DNA from: Paenalcaligenes niemegkensis
GTDB lineage: Bacteria > Pseudomonadota > Gammaproteobacteria > Burkholderiales > Burkholderiaceae_B
Reading direction: 5' to 3'
Assembly: GCF_022230885.1 (NCBI RefSeq)
Contig: NZ_JAKGCT010000001.1
Span: forward strand, 1-64,000
Length of the DNA: 64,000 bases
Shown: in pieces, positions 9,846 through 19,408 of the stretch
Position numbering within the stretch: position 1 is the stretch's first letter
Layout: every line of letters starts with the position of its first letter
Translations under genes and position numbers: made by a program
The notes under the pieces: generated by a model
Seen by the model: only the letters and a program-made list of their open reading frames with translations
Told to the model about the DNA's origin: nothing
The model's database searches: none

Positions 9846-10409
9846 CTACTCAGTAGGGGTTATCAGCGCTTTAGGGGCGTAGCCTGATTTAGACCCCTGA
9901 TGCACCCTCTGACGTAAATACCTAGCCTCTTGACGATGGCTAAACAACAAGCTCGAAAGCTCGTTTAAAGCTTGAAAGTAAACATCTCGCTTAAAATCGA
10001 TAACGGCGTCTAACGGAACCCAGTATTGGCTCCAACGCCAGGCATCAAATTCAGGCGTAGACGAGCTACGTAAACTAACATCGCTATCACGGCCCACCAT
10101 ACGTAACAAAAACCAAATTTGTTTTTGTCCTTTATAGTGACCACGTGAATCGCGGCGTACAAAGTGATTGGGTACGTTATAACGCAACCAATCACGGGTC
10201 CGTCCTAAAATACGTACATGTTCAGGGAGTAATCCGACCTCTTCGTAAAGTTCACGGTACATGGCCTGCACCGGGCTTTCGCCGTATCGGATACCGCCTT
10301 GTGGAAATTGCCAGGCGTGTTCTCGGATACGCTTCCCCCAAAACACTTCGTTCTTGCGGTTAGCAAGAATTATTCCAACGTTAGGACGGTAGCCTTCACG
10401 ATCTAACAT
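9846..10409 (-). CDS. rppH: RNA pyrophosphohydrolase
   Basis: RppH removes pyrophosphate from the 5' triphosphate end of mRNA, opening it to RNase E decay. The 187-residue protein has an intact Nudix box starting [20 protein letters not shown] (residues about 39-61, GX5EX7REXXEEXG pattern). The N terminus [17 protein letters not shown] is typical of RppH/NudH. It diverges from proS, a common neighbour in Burkholderiales. Confidence 0.93.
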   Translation of the reverse strand: MLDREGYRPNVGIILANRKNEVFWGKRIREHAWQFPQGGIRYGESPVQAMYRELYEEVGLLPEHVRILGRTRDWLRYNVPNHFVRRDSRGHYKGQKQIWFLLRMVGRDSDVSLRSSSTPEFDAWRWSQYWVPLDAVIDFKRDVYFQALNELSSLLFSHRQEARYLRQRVHQGSKSGYAPKALITPTE

Positions 10410-10473
10410 AGGCCACCTCTATACAAATTCAATACAATTACTGCAATTATACGTATCACACGAGTTCACTACC

Positions 10474-12206
10474 ATGCATGCTAGCCAGTTTCACATTAAT
10501 ACGCTAAAAGAAGCGCCTGCCGAAGCCGATGTCAGTAGCCACCAGCTCATGACCCGAGCCGGCATGATCCGTAAAGCAGCGGGAGGAATCTACTCCTATA
10601 TGCCGCTTGGATTAAAGGTTTTACGCAAAATAGAAAAGATCGTCCGAGAAGAAATGGACCGCGCAGGCGCCCTGGAATTGCTGATGCCCGTGGTTCAGCC
10701 CGCTGAGCTTTGGCAAGAGTCTGGCCGCTGGGATTTATACGGCGAAGAGTTACTACGCCTTAAAGATCGCCATAATCGCGACTTCGTCCTGCAACCCACT
10801 TCTGAAGAAGTCATCACTGACATTGCCCGCAACGAAATTCATAGCTGGCGTCAATTACCCGTCAACTTCTATCACATTCAAACCAAATTTCGCGACGAAC
10901 GCCGTCCACGCTTTGGTTTAATGCGCGGCCGCGAATTCACCATGAAAGATGCGTACTCGTTTGACCGTGACGCAGAATCGGCACAAGGCAGTTACGATGC
11001 CATGTTTAGCGCCTACATGCGTATATTCGAGCGTCTGGGCCTGAATTTTCGTGCAGTCGCTGCGGATACGGGTTCGATCGGCGGCTCTCGCAGCCACGAA
11101 TTCCAGGTTATTGCAGACACAGGCGAAGACGAAATCGTCTATAACGCCGACTCCGACTATGCCGCCAACATTGAGCTAGCTGCTGCACCGTGCTTAATCA
11201 GCAAGCGCGCAGCACCAGCCGAAGCTCTTGCAAAAACTGAAACTCCAAACGCCCCTAAGTGTGAACTGGTTGCCGAGCAGCTGAAGCGCCCGCTCAGCGA
11301 CACCGTCAAATCAGTCGTTTTGGCTACCGATGCCCCCGAGGCTGGCGGTGAAACCAAGATCTGGCTGCTGCTGGTGCGCGGCGATCATGACGTCAATGAA
11401 ATCAAGGTGGCAAAACTGCCTGGCTTCGAGCACGAGCACCGTCTGGCAACAGAAGAAGAGATTCTCGATACCTTCGGCTGCAAGCCAGGCTATCTGGGGC
11501 CTATCAATACACTAAAGCCGGTAAGCGTCATCGCCGACACCACGGTGGCCAACATGAGTGACTTCATTTGCGGGGCCAACGACGAAGGCTATCACTACAC
11601 TGGTATCAACTGGGGCCGCGACCTGCCAGAGCCCCTGATCGCCGACTTACGCAATGTAGTACAAGGCGACCCTGATCCTGAAGGCGGCACGCTCTCTATA
11701 CAGCGTGGTATTGAGGTAGGGCACATATTCTTCCTGGGCGACACATACTCCAAAAACTTCAGGCTACCTATTTAGATACAGACGGTAAGCCTCGCCTGAT
11801 GCAAATGGGGTGCTATGGGATTGGTATCAGCCGTATTGCGGCAGCCGCAATAGAACAAAACCATGATGACAAAGGCATTATCTGGCCACGAGCCATCGCC
11901 CCTTTCGAGGTCGTCATCTGCGGCCTGAGCCTGCACAAAAGCGAAGCCGTTCGAGAGCATGCCGAAGCCCTTTATACTCAGCTAAAGGATCAGGGAGTAG
12001 AGGTCATACTTGATGACCGCGATACACGTCCGGGCGTCATGTTTGCTGACTGGGAGCTCATCGGGGTGCCGGTCCGTATTACGATTGGTGACCGTGGCCT
12101 GAAAGAAAACATCATCGAAATACAGGCTCGACATAATGGTCAGACGGTAAAGGTAGCTCCTGCAGAAGCCCTGAATACAACGTTAAGCTTACTCGAAACG
12201 CTTTAA
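10474..12206 (+). CDS. proS: Prolyl-tRNA synthetase (apparent frameshift)
   Basis: ProS charges tRNA-Pro and is essential. The first 430 codons hold the class II catalytic domain (motif 2 near [21 protein letters not shown]), the editing insertion, and the run up to [12 protein letters not shown]. The frame then stops at 11775. The rest, from [15 protein letters not shown] through the anticodon-binding domain, continues in another frame to 12206. Adding one A to the AAAAA run at 11752-11756 gives a continuous [11 protein letters not shown] and a protein of about 577 residues, the family norm. I treat this as one intact gene with a sequence error. Confidence 0.9.
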
Positions 12207-12211
12207 CAGTG

Positions 12212-12242
12212 TAGCTGGCAGTGGGTCGTTCGCTGCCAGCTA
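12212..12242 (+). terminator. Hairpin after proS
   Basis: A perfect 10-bp stem (TAGCTGGCAG, 12212-12221, with CTGCCAGCTA, 12233-12242) begins 6 nt after the proS stop. It lacks a long T run, so it may be a weak terminator or a 3'-end stabiliser before the Tol operon. Confidence 0.5.
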
Positions 12243-12298
12243 TTGATTAGCTCCTCATCGCAATTTCAGCTTCTTTATTTACCCACAATTACAAAGTC

Positions 12299-12724
12299 AT
12301 GCCAGTTGAAAACACAAGCACTGCCTCCGAACTGTATATTCGCGTATATTACGAGGACACCGATGCAGGCGGCATCGTGTTTTACGCGAACTATCTGAAA
12401 TTTTTTGAGCGTGCTCGCACAGAATGGCTACGCTCCCTGGGCATCAGTCAATCAGAAATGGCGACAACGACAGGGCAAGTCTTTGTGGTCAAAGATGTTG
12501 AAATACAATATCGTAAGCCAGCGGGCCTGGATGACTTGCTTTGTATACGTAGCACCATTACTCATATCGGCGCAGCTTCGGTAACTTTCCACCAGACTGC
12601 CACCCTTGCTGAGGAACTGTTATGTACGAGCAGCATCCAAGTAGTTTGCGTAGATGCTTCCACGCTACGCCCTGCAAAATTTAATCACGAACTACGTTTA
12701 TCTTTGGAAAAGGCGCAAGACTGA
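12299..12724 (+). CDS. ybgC: Tol-Pal associated acyl-CoA thioesterase
   Basis: YbgC is a hot-dog fold thioesterase at the head of most Tol-Pal operons. The 141-residue protein has the family start YIRVYYEDTDAGGIVFYANY with the catalytic Asp, then FFERARTEWLRSLG. It is 2 bp upstream of tolQ and begins the operon ybgC-tolQ-tolR-tolA-tolB-pal-cpoB. Known members act on acyl-CoA or acyl-carrier thioesters; the physiological substrate is not evident here. Confidence 0.9.
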   Translation: MPVENTSTASELYIRVYYEDTDAGGIVFYANYLKFFERARTEWLRSLGISQSEMATTTGQVFVVKDVEIQYRKPAGLDDLLCIRSTITHIGAASVTFHQTATLAEELLCTSSIQVVCVDASTLRPAKFNHELRLSLEKAQD

Positions 12725-12726
12725 TC

Positions 12727-13401
12727 ATGCAACCCACAGGCGACCTGTCGCTATTGACACTTCTATTTGATGCAAGCGTACCCGTCCAACTGGTGATGCT
12801 ATTGCTTCTCGGGATTTCCGTTCTTTCCTGGGCATACATCTTTAGTAAACGAGCTACGTTAAAACGCACCCACGAACAAACTCGTCGTTTTGAAGATGAC
12901 TTCTGGACAGGTGGCGATCTCAGTGTGTTGCAGCAAGCCATTCATACCCGCCGGGACGAACATGGTGCCTTGGCCCGTATTTTTGAATCCGGCATGACTG
13001 AATTCCTAAAGGCCCGGCGTGGTACCCAGCGCGGTGACGCCCTGCTTGACGGGCCTCGTCGTGCCATGCGGGCTACTTACCAACGTGAGCTGGACGCGCT
13101 TGAATCTAATTTAAGCTTTTTAGCATCGGCCGGCTCAGTTAGCCCATACATTGGGCTGCTCGGAACCGTCTGGGGCATTATGCACGCTTTTATCGGCTTG
13201 TCCGGAGCGCAGTCAGCAACGCTGGCTTCAGTTGCTCCAGGTATTGCTGAAGCGCTGATCGCCACCGCTATTGGTCTTTTTGCAGCCATTCCTGCCGTAG
13301 TGGCTTACAACCGATATACAACCGAAATAGATCGTTTGTCGATTCGCTTCGATGGCTTTATCGACGAGTTCTTGAATATCTTGCAACGCCAGGTTCAATA
13401 A
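12727..13401 (+). CDS. tolQ: Tol-Pal system proton channel subunit
   Basis: TolQ forms the inner-membrane motor with TolR that uses the proton gradient to energise TolA during outer-membrane constriction. The 224-residue protein has an N-terminal membrane segment (VQLVMLLLLGISVLSWAYIF), a cytoplasmic loop, and two C-terminal segments, including SPYIGLLGTVWGIMHAF with the conserved Gly-Thr stretch and APGIAEALIATAIGLFAAIP. Its stop overlaps the tolR start by one base (TAATG), implying coupled translation. Confidence 0.95.
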   Translation: MQPTGDLSLLTLLFDASVPVQLVMLLLLGISVLSWAYIFSKRATLKRTHEQTRRFEDDFWTGGDLSVLQQAIHTRRDEHGALARIFESGMTEFLKARRGTQRGDALLDGPRRAMRATYQRELDALESNLSFLASAGSVSPYIGLLGTVWGIMHAFIGLSGAQSATLASVAPGIAEALIATAIGLFAAIPAVVAYNRYTTEIDRLSIRFDGFIDEFLNILQRQVQ

Positions 13402-13829
13402 TGCCCTCTATTCGAGCAAGTACAAGCCGTGGACGCCGCCGACTAAAAAACGAGATCAACGTCGTACCCTATATTGACGTGATGTTGGTACTACTGGTTA
13501 TTTTTATGGTTACGGCTCCCATGATCACACCCGGCATTATTGACATGCCAACAGTCGGTCAAGCCTCTGAGGTTCCGGCCGCGCCCATTGAAGTACAGGT
13601 CGACCAAGACGGACAGCTATCCATACGTTTGCGCGACGGTGCAGCCGAGTTTCATAACATCAATAAAGACAGTCTTATTGATGAGGTGAGGCTCTTGGCA
13701 CTAAACGAAAACCCCGTTGTGATCGCGGCGGACGGAAAAGTCTCCTACGAGTCCGTCATGGAGCTCATGGATCAACTCCGCTCCAGTGGTTTTACCCGTC
13801 TGGGTTTTTTAGTAAACACGGACGAGTAA
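13401..13829 (+). CDS. tolR: Tol-Pal system protein TolR
   Basis: TolR is the ExbD-like partner of TolQ. The 142-residue protein has one membrane span near the N terminus with the proton-carrying aspartate in VVPYIDVMLVLLVIFMVTAP (about residue 23), followed by the periplasmic domain ending DQLRSSGFTRLGFLV. The start overlaps the tolQ stop by one base. Confidence 0.95.
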   Translation: MPSIRASTSRGRRRLKNEINVVPYIDVMLVLLVIFMVTAPMITPGIIDMPTVGQASEVPAAPIEVQVDQDGQLSIRLRDGAAEFHNINKDSLIDEVRLLALNENPVVIAADGKVSYESVMELMDQLRSSGFTRLGFLVNTDE

Positions 13830-13911
13830 TCGAAAATACGGTGTTCCAGCCTGATACTCGTTATGCTTAACGTCGTTACTTTGTGGGCTCACTACGCCTG
13901 TGTTGAATTGA

Positions 13912-15134
13912 ATGAAGCTACGTAACCGTAATACAAAGAACCAACTGAATCGCTCGCCTGAACAACAGGACGAGAGACGTGGCCTGCTCTACGCAGTAGG
14001 CCTGCATGCCGTTTTGGCGCTGGCGGTGCTGCTCAGTCTGTTTTCGACGCCCAAATCTCCCAATCCCATCCAGATTGAACTATGGGCAGAAGGTGATGTG
14101 GCGATCGCCGAAAACATGGAAATTCCAACCGAAGAACCTGCGGTAGAAGACGAAGTCGAACCCGAACCTGCCCCCGAAGGCGAAGTGGTTCCAGAGCCAG
14201 AACCTGAGCCTGTTGCAGAAACACCTCCTGCCAACGAACCTGAGCCTACTCCACCGCCGGTCACTCCTGAAGTCGATCCAGATATCGCTTTAGAAGAAGC
14301 TAAAAAGAAGAAACAGGCTGAGGAAGAGCAGGAGGCCAAGCTGAAGGCACAAAAAGAAGCGGAACAAAAAGCCGAAGAAGAAGCCGCTCGTGTAGAACAA
14401 GAAAAACGTGAAGCCGAAGCTAAAGCCGAAGCCGAGAAAAAGCAAATTTAGCCGCCGAACAGCGGGCTAAGGAAGAAGCCGAACAAAAAGCCAAAGCAGA
14501 GGCCGAGAGCAAGGCCAAAGCTGAGGCCGAGCGTAAGGCCAAGGCTGAAGCCGAGCAGCAAGCCAAAGCAGAGGCCGAGCGTAAGGCCAAGGCTGAAGCC
14601 GAGCAGAAAGCCAAAGCAGAGGCCGAGCGTAAGGCCAAGGCTGAAGCCGAGCAGAAAGCCAAAGCAGAGGCCGCGCGTAAAGCCAAGGCTGAAGCCGAGC
14701 AGAAAGCCAAAGCAGAGGCCGCGCGTAAAGCCAAAGCCGAAGCCGATCGAAAAGCGAAAGAAGACGCTTTTAGAGCCGCTATGCTGGGCTCTGGAAAAGA
14801 AGCTGCCGGTGCCTCGGGTGGCACGTCGGACCGCAACCAAATGGGCGGTGGAGGCGGTGACGATGGCTACGGCTCGAAGGTTCGTGCTTGCGTGAGGCCT
14901 AAAGTGGTCTATAACACTCCTGCACGAGAAGGAACAAACAATCCAACGTTACAATACCGCGTCGACCTTAATAACGACGGCACTGTTCGTAACGTACGCA
15001 TCTTAAGATCGTCCGGCATCGCCTTGTTTGATGATGCTGTACAAAAGGGGATAGCTAAATGTTCCCCCTTCCCCAAACCGCCTAGCGGCAAGTATCCATC
15101 GTATATTGATGGCGCCTACCGCATGTACGAATAA
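13912..15134 (+). CDS. tolA: Tol-Pal system protein TolA (apparent frameshift)
   Basis: TolA spans the periplasm, linking the TolQR motor to TolB-Pal. Visible parts are an N-terminal membrane anchor (LLYAVGLHAVLALAVLLSLF, about 26-46), a Pro/Glu-rich stretch, a long Ala-Glu-Lys helix with 16-residue repeats, and the C-terminal globular domain (VRACVRPKVVYNTPA... to YPSYIDGAYRMYE). The frame breaks at 14437-14441: the AAAAA run needs one more A to read EKKANLAAEQRAK. Corrected, the protein is about 407 residues. The matching helix pattern on both sides of the break argues for a sequence error rather than decay. Confidence 0.9.
14526..14765 (+). repeat. Five tandem 48-bp repeats inside tolA
   Basis: Units start at 14526, 14574, 14622, 14670 and 14718 and encode the 16-residue unit AERKAKAEAEQKAKAE. 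Units two and three are nearly identical; the last has diverged. They form the TolA helical stalk, so changes in copy number would change stalk length in steps of 16 residues. Confidence 0.9.
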
Positions 15135-15150
15135 TCAGGAGAGTGCAAAC

Positions 15151-16458
15151 ATGACTGCAGCCAATCCAGCCAACGTTACCGCCCGCCGTAGTTGGCGCGT
15201 GGTAACCGCAGGGCTATTTGCCGTTGCGGCTGGTCTGTTTACCAGCCCATCTAACGCCCAATTGCGCGTAGATATTTCCGGTGTGGGCGCTACTCAGTAC
15301 CCCATCGCCATCGCCGACTTCGCTAACAACCCAGACTCACAGTCACTCGCCGAAGTCATTCGCGCTGACCTTAGTCGCTCAGGTCAATTTCAGCTGATCA
15401 ATGCTGCAGGCGCTAATTTAAACGCCGAGAGCTCTATTGTTCACGACGACTGGCGAAATCGGGGCGCTGATTACCTTGCCTATGGCTCTGTTAATCAAAA
15501 CGGCGGTCAATACTCAATTCAATATCGACTTGTCGACTCCGTCAACCGCTCAGAAATTGACGGTATTGCATTCGCCGGCTCAGAAAAAGAACTACGCCGT
15601 ATTTCCCATCAAATTGCTGACCGTATTTACGAAAAAATCACCGGTGTTCGAGGCGTGTTTTCGACCCGCATTGCGTACGTGTTGCAAACGGGCAACACGT
15701 ATGAGTTACAAATTGCAGACGCTGACGGACAAAATCCTCAAGTCATGCTGCGCTCAAAACAGTCCATTATTTCTCCCTCTTGGTCTCCAGATGGTACCCG
15801 TCTTGCTTACGTTAGTTTCGAAGCAGATAAACCTGTTGTGTACGTCCAGACTCTGGCTACGGGCAAGCGAGAACCCATTGCAAACTTTAAGGGCAACAAC
15901 AGTGCCCCGGCATGGGCACCTAACGGTAACCAGCTAGCCGTGGTGCTTTCAAGGGATGGCATCTCTCAAATCTACACCATCAACCAAGATGGTTCCGGAT
16001 TACGCCGAGTTATGCGTTCGCCGCTCATTGATACCGAGCCTGCCTACACCCCAGATGGCGAGTCCATGGTGTTCACTAGTGACCGTGGCGGCAACCCGCA
16101 AATCTACCAAGTTTCTGTTGGCGGCAACGACGCACGACGTATTACCTTCAATGGAGGTTACAATATCTCACCTGAGGTCTCTCCCGATGGTAATAACCTT
16201 GTATACGTTACACGCAGAAATGGCGCTTACCGTGTTGCCACCCAGGATATGGCAACCGGAGCTGAACAGCTTCTGACCACGGGACCCGACGACCAGTCAC
16301 CCAGCTTCGCACCCAACGGCATGCAGGTACTTTACAGTTCTGTACAAGGTGGGCGCAGCGTTTTAGCGGTGACCTCGGTAGACGGACGTGTCCGCCAGAC
16401 GCTGTCCTCACTGAACGGCAAAGTACGTGAACCGACCTGGGGTCCATTTACTAACTGA
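15151..16458 (+). CDS. tolB: Tol-Pal system beta-propeller protein TolB
   Basis: TolB is a periplasmic protein that binds Pal and TolA. The 435-residue protein has a signal peptide ending TSPSNAQ (about residue 36), an N-terminal alpha/beta domain, then a six-bladed propeller with WD-like blade motifs such as PSWSPDGTRLAYVS, PAWAPNGNQLAVV, PAYTPDGESMVFTSDRGG and PEVSPDGNNLVYV. The start at ATG 15151 is supported by CAGGAGAG upstream; an open frame from 15106 overlaps tolA. Confidence 0.95.
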   Translation: MTAANPANVTARRSWRVVTAGLFAVAAGLFTSPSNAQLRVDISGVGATQYPIAIADFANNPDSQSLAEVIRADLSRSGQFQLINAAGANLNAESSIVHDDWRNRGADYLAYGSVNQNGGQYSIQYRLVDSVNRSEIDGIAFAGSEKELRRISHQIADRIYEKITGVRGVFSTRIAYVLQTGNTYELQIADADGQNPQVMLRSKQSIISPSWSPDGTRLAYVSFEADKPVVYVQTLATGKREPIANFKGNNSAPAWAPNGNQLAVVLSRDGISQIYTINQDGSGLRRVMRSPLIDTEPAYTPDGESMVFTSDRGGNPQIYQVSVGGNDARRITFNGGYNISPEVSPDGNNLVYVTRRNGAYRVATQDMATGAEQLLTTGPDDQSPSFAPNGMQVLYSSVQGGRSVLAVTSVDGRVRQTLSSLNGKVREPTWGPFTN

Positions 16459-16489
16459 ATTCTGTGTGACTCTTTTTAAAGGAACTCTA

Positions 16490-16999
16490 ATGAGCGCGCG
16501 CATTTTTAAAGGTTTCACCCTAGCTGCTATGGCGATAGCTTTAGCCGCATGTAGTTCTGTACCTCTTGATGAAAGTGGTTCAGGCACAGGCTCTGGTGGT
16601 GGTGGCGTTGGTACCGATCCTTCAACTGGTCAAGTTATGGATCCATTCAACCCACAAAGCCCACTGGCACAACAGCGTTCGGTCTACTTCGATTTCGACA
16701 GCTATGTCGTGCCCGAACAATACCGCAGCCTTGTAGAAATGCATTCGGGCTACCTAAGCCGTAATTCTCAGCAAAACATCCGCGTCGAAGGTAATGCCGA
16801 CGAACGGGGTGGCGCTGAGTACAATCTGGCTTTGGGTCAGCGTCGCTCCGAAGCGGTTGCACGCATGATGGGCTTGCTCGGTGTTAATGCAAATCAGGTC
16901 GAAGCAGTCAGCTTTGGTAAAGAGCGTCCTAAAGCTTTGGGTAACACCGAAGGCGATTACGCTGAAAACCGTCGTGCAGATATCGTTTATCAACGTTAA
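16490..16999 (+). CDS. pal: Peptidoglycan-associated lipoprotein Pal
   Basis: Pal is an outer-membrane lipoprotein that grips peptidoglycan through an OmpA-like domain. The 169-residue precursor has a lipoprotein signal with lipobox LAAC (Cys at about 21), a Gly/Ser linker, then the domain with VYFDFDSYVVPEQ and the binding block GNADERGGAEYNLALGQRR. The start at 16490 follows AAAGGAACTCTA; an upstream frame from 16427 overlaps tolB and lacks a signal peptide start. Lipidation would depend on Lgt (6120-6917). Confidence 0.95.
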   Translation: MSARIFKGFTLAAMAIALAACSSVPLDESGSGTGSGGGGVGTDPSTGQVMDPFNPQSPLAQQRSVYFDFDSYVVPEQYRSLVEMHSGYLSRNSQQNIRVEGNADERGGAEYNLALGQRRSEAVARMMGLLGVNANQVEAVSFGKERPKALGNTEGDYAENRRADIVYQR

Positions 17000-17020
17000 T
17001 TCACGATAGCTGGTTTACAC

Positions 17021-17058
17021 TAACGCCGTGGCGGCCTATTCCGCCTCGGCGTTTTTTA
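17021..17058 (+). terminator. Terminator between pal and cpoB
   Basis: AACGCCG...GCGG pairs with CCGC...CGGCGTT around a short loop and is followed by a six-T run. It splits the Tol operon before cpoB and probably lowers cpoB expression relative to pal. Confidence 0.75.
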
Positions 17059-17075
17059 TTTACACGGAAGCATCG

Positions 17076-17753
17076 ATGAGCCTATATAATCTGCCCTTGC
17101 GCCAGCTTGCAGTAGCCACACTTAGCAGCCTCGGTTTGCTTTTTGCGCTACCTGCCCAAGCCTTTGCCGACGACGAAGCTCGTCGCGCCATTATCGAGTT
17201 ACGTCAACAAATCCGCCAGACTAGCGAACAGAACCAGCAGGCTCGACTTCGCTTAGCTGATGAAGTTGAAATGCTACGCCACGAGGTAGCACAGCTTCGC
17301 GGTAAGGTAGAACAGCTAAACTGGCAGGCCTCTCAAAATCAGCCTCCAGAAGAAAACAGCCAGACCTTATTTACCGACCCCCAGGAACAAGCGGCCTATG
17401 AAGGCGCTATGGATCTATACCGTAGTGGCCAATATCCCCAAGCTGCCGGTGGCTTCGCCGCCTTTATTGACGCCTATCCCAGCAGTGCCCAGCTCGATGA
17501 AGTACGTTTCTATGAAGGAAGCAGCCTATATGCTTCACGTAACTTCGCTGCTGCCATACAAAAGCTGCAAGCCTTGGTTCAAAGTAATCCCGAGGCAGCG
17601 CGCGCACCAGACGCCTTGATGGTCGTAGCTTCCAGTCAAGTCGAAAGCAACGATCTGACTGGCGCACAAAACACATTACAACGTATCGTTAAAGACTACC
17701 CACAATCGGCTGCTGCCGATACTGCTCGTAGCCGTCTAGAATTACTGCAATAG
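17076..17753 (+). CDS. cpoB: Cell division coordinator CpoB (YbgF)
   Basis: CpoB is a periplasmic TolA-binding protein that couples outer-membrane constriction to PBP1B peptidoglycan synthesis. The 225-residue protein has a signal peptide ending PAQAFA (about 27), an N-terminal coiled coil (about 35-80) and C-terminal TPR repeats (YEGAMDLYRSGQYPQAAGGF, FYEGSSLYASRNFAAAIQKL). I use ATG 17076; the reading frame extends upstream but through the terminator and without a signal sequence. Confidence 0.9.
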   Translation: MSLYNLPLRQLAVATLSSLGLLFALPAQAFADDEARRAIIELRQQIRQTSEQNQQARLRLADEVEMLRHEVAQLRGKVEQLNWQASQNQPPEENSQTLFTDPQEQAAYEGAMDLYRSGQYPQAAGGFAAFIDAYPSSAQLDEVRFYEGSSLYASRNFAAAIQKLQALVQSNPEAARAPDALMVVASSQVESNDLTGAQNTLQRIVKDYPQSAAADTARSRLELLQ

Positions 17754-17767
17754 CCTTCAGCATCAGC

Positions 17768-17804
17768 AAAAGCGCCCCACTTATGAAAGTATGGGGCGCT
17801 TTTG
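17768..17804 (+). terminator. Terminator after cpoB
   Basis: A strong 12-bp stem (AAAAGCGCCCCA with TGGGGCGCTTTT) sits 15 nt after the cpoB stop and ends the Tol-Pal operon. Confidence 0.88.
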
Positions 17805-17839
17805 TGTACGTACAATGATCCAATCATAAACCCTTAAAA

Positions 17840-18646
17840 ATGCTAAAAGAGCACTCAGTTCACGGCGTCCCCGTTTTTTATGAAGAGTTAGGTAGCGGTA
17901 GCCCGCTCGTCTTGTTGCACGGCTCGCTTTGTGACTACCGCTATTGGCGCTTGCAACTTAAGATTCTTTCGCAGAACTATCGCGTTATTGCTCCCAGCCT
18001 TCCTGGATATTGGCCGGCTTTGAATCTGGATCGTTTCAGTACTCATCTCCAGGCCGAAACCATACAAAACCTGCTGGCCGATATAGCACCGTCCGAGCGC
18101 TATCACTTATTAGGACACTCCAGAGGCGCACAGGCTGCTTTGCAAATAGCGATCAACAGGCCCGAGCAGCTACGTTCACTTAGTTTGGCTGATCCAGGCT
18201 TTAAGCTACCCGATGATGAAAACTCTTCTATTTTTGACAAGGTATTACCACTGCTGGAGCGTGGTCAGACCGACGCGGCACTGGCCTTATTTGTAGATAC
18301 CGTCAACGGCCCGGCAACTTGGCAACAGATGGTGAGCTGGTTCAAAATCATGGTTCGCGATAACGCCCCCACCCTGTTCAAGCAAGCTCAGGAGAGTGGC
18401 TTCCTGCTCAGCCTGGATGCACTGAAACTGGATAACTGCCCTGTATTGCTGATTAACGGACAACATAGCCCCATACGTTATAAACAACGTATAGCAGCCC
18501 TGAAAAAACAGGCGCCCCATGCTTATGAAGTAACCATCGCCCATGCAGCGCATGGTATGAATCTGGCTAACCCTAAGGCTTTTAATCAAAGTGTTTTACG
18601 GTTTTTGACGGCTGTGGATAATAAAACAGCTAAATACGCGATATAG
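17840..18646 (+). CDS. Alpha/beta hydrolase
   Basis: This is a 268-residue alpha/beta-hydrolase fold enzyme. It shows the oxyanion-hole stretch VLLHGSLCDYRYW (about 25), the nucleophile elbow LLGHSRGAQAA (Ser about 95), an acidic residue after the sixth strand (LLINGQHSP) and the catalytic His in HAAHGMN near the C terminus. No signal peptide is seen, so it is cytoplasmic. The substrate cannot be inferred. It stands alone after the cpoB terminator. Confidence 0.85.
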   Translation: MLKEHSVHGVPVFYEELGSGSPLVLLHGSLCDYRYWRLQLKILSQNYRVIAPSLPGYWPALNLDRFSTHLQAETIQNLLADIAPSERYHLLGHSRGAQAALQIAINRPEQLRSLSLADPGFKLPDDENSSIFDKVLPLLERGQTDAALALFVDTVNGPATWQQMVSWFKIMVRDNAPTLFKQAQESGFLLSLDALKLDNCPVLLINGQHSPIRYKQRIAALKKQAPHAYEVTIAHAAHGMNLANPKAFNQSVLRFLTAVDNKTAKYAI

Positions 18647-18684
18647 GTACGGCCAGCTTTCAGCTGTGCATAACTCGAAGCCGT

Positions 18685-18756
18685 ATAAAAAGGCTCATTA
18701 CACGCGAAAGCAAGCAGCTATCAGGCTGCTGTTCCCGCATCAATGAGCCTTTACGA
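18685..18756 (-). terminator. Terminator of the copper chaperone gene
   Basis: An 11-bp perfect outer stem (AAAGGCTCATT, 18689-18699, with AATGAGCCTTT, 18742-18752) encloses an inner AGCAGC/GCTGCT hairpin. On the minus strand a TTTTTA run follows. It lies just past the stop of the gene at 18768. Confidence 0.75.
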
Positions 18757-18767
18757 CGCTACTTTAT

Positions 18768-19298
18768 TTAGTGCTGGTGAGCACGAGTTCCCGGGGCCAT
18801 GGCCTCGCAATGTGCCACCACTTTTTCATGATTGCTAAATAAAAACTCCAGACTTAACTCGTCTCCTGTCTGGACGGCTGACGTAGGCTTTTCGAGCATG
18901 GCGTGAAAACCACCCGGCTTGAACTCAAGTGAGTCACCTGCCTCGATAAGAATTTCATCGGCCATCTTCATTTTTGCCATACCGTCTTCGTCGATGGTTT
19001 GATGCAACATCAGGTCATCGTATTGAGATGAGGCGGCTGCCAGCAGCTTAACAGCCTCTTTTCCATTATTTTTTACAACAAAATAACCCGCCGATGGCGC
19101 TGGAGTCGGGATGTTGCGGATCCAGCAATCAGACACCTCGATAGTTGACGATGGTTTAGCGCTAGCAAACTCATCAGCATAATCCCCCTTCGCATGACCG
19201 TGATGTTCATGCTGGTGGCCATGATCCCCATGAGCCATTGCCACAGAGCTAAAGGCAAGCGCCGCCGTGAGCACAATATTAAATGATGTTTTTTTCAT
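18768..19298 (-). CDS. PCu(A)C family copper chaperone
   Basis: This periplasmic chaperone of the PCu(A)C family (DUF461) delivers Cu(I) to the CuA/CuB sites of cytochrome oxidase. The 176-residue precursor has a signal peptide ending SSVAMA, a His-rich metal-binding stretch (HGDHGHQHEHHGHAKGD), and the family motif with MLHQ, MAKMKM and GGFHAML spaced as expected for the H/M ligand set. A C-terminal HQH is also present. I start at ATG 19298 with AAGGA upstream. It follows a DUF2946 gene in the same direction. Confidence 0.9.
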   Translation of the reverse strand: MKKTSFNIVLTAALAFSSVAMAHGDHGHQHEHHGHAKGDYADEFASAKPSSTIEVSDCWIRNIPTPAPSAGYFVVKNNGKEAVKLLAAASSQYDDLMLHQTIDEDGMAKMKMADEILIEAGDSLEFKPGGFHAMLEKPTSAVQTGDELSLEFLFSNHEKVVAHCEAMAPGTRAHQH

Positions 19299-19408
19299 GT
19301 TCTGTCCTTGGAGTGATAACGACATAATTAGGGTCCAACGTAGCTAACAACAATCAAAGCAGGAATCGTATGCGACGTTTTCAATCACGATTCAAAGCAA
19401 AAAAGTTC

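Noticed and set aside
14526..14765. Possible CRISPR array or minisatellite
   Set aside because: The repeats are contiguous, keep a 3-bp period and encode the TolA helix; there are no spacers.
14420..14840. Two repetitive open frames of 130-138 codons antisense to tolA
   Set aside because: They are by-products of the 48-bp tolA repeats; Ser/Ala and Gly/Phe repeats without plausible start sites.
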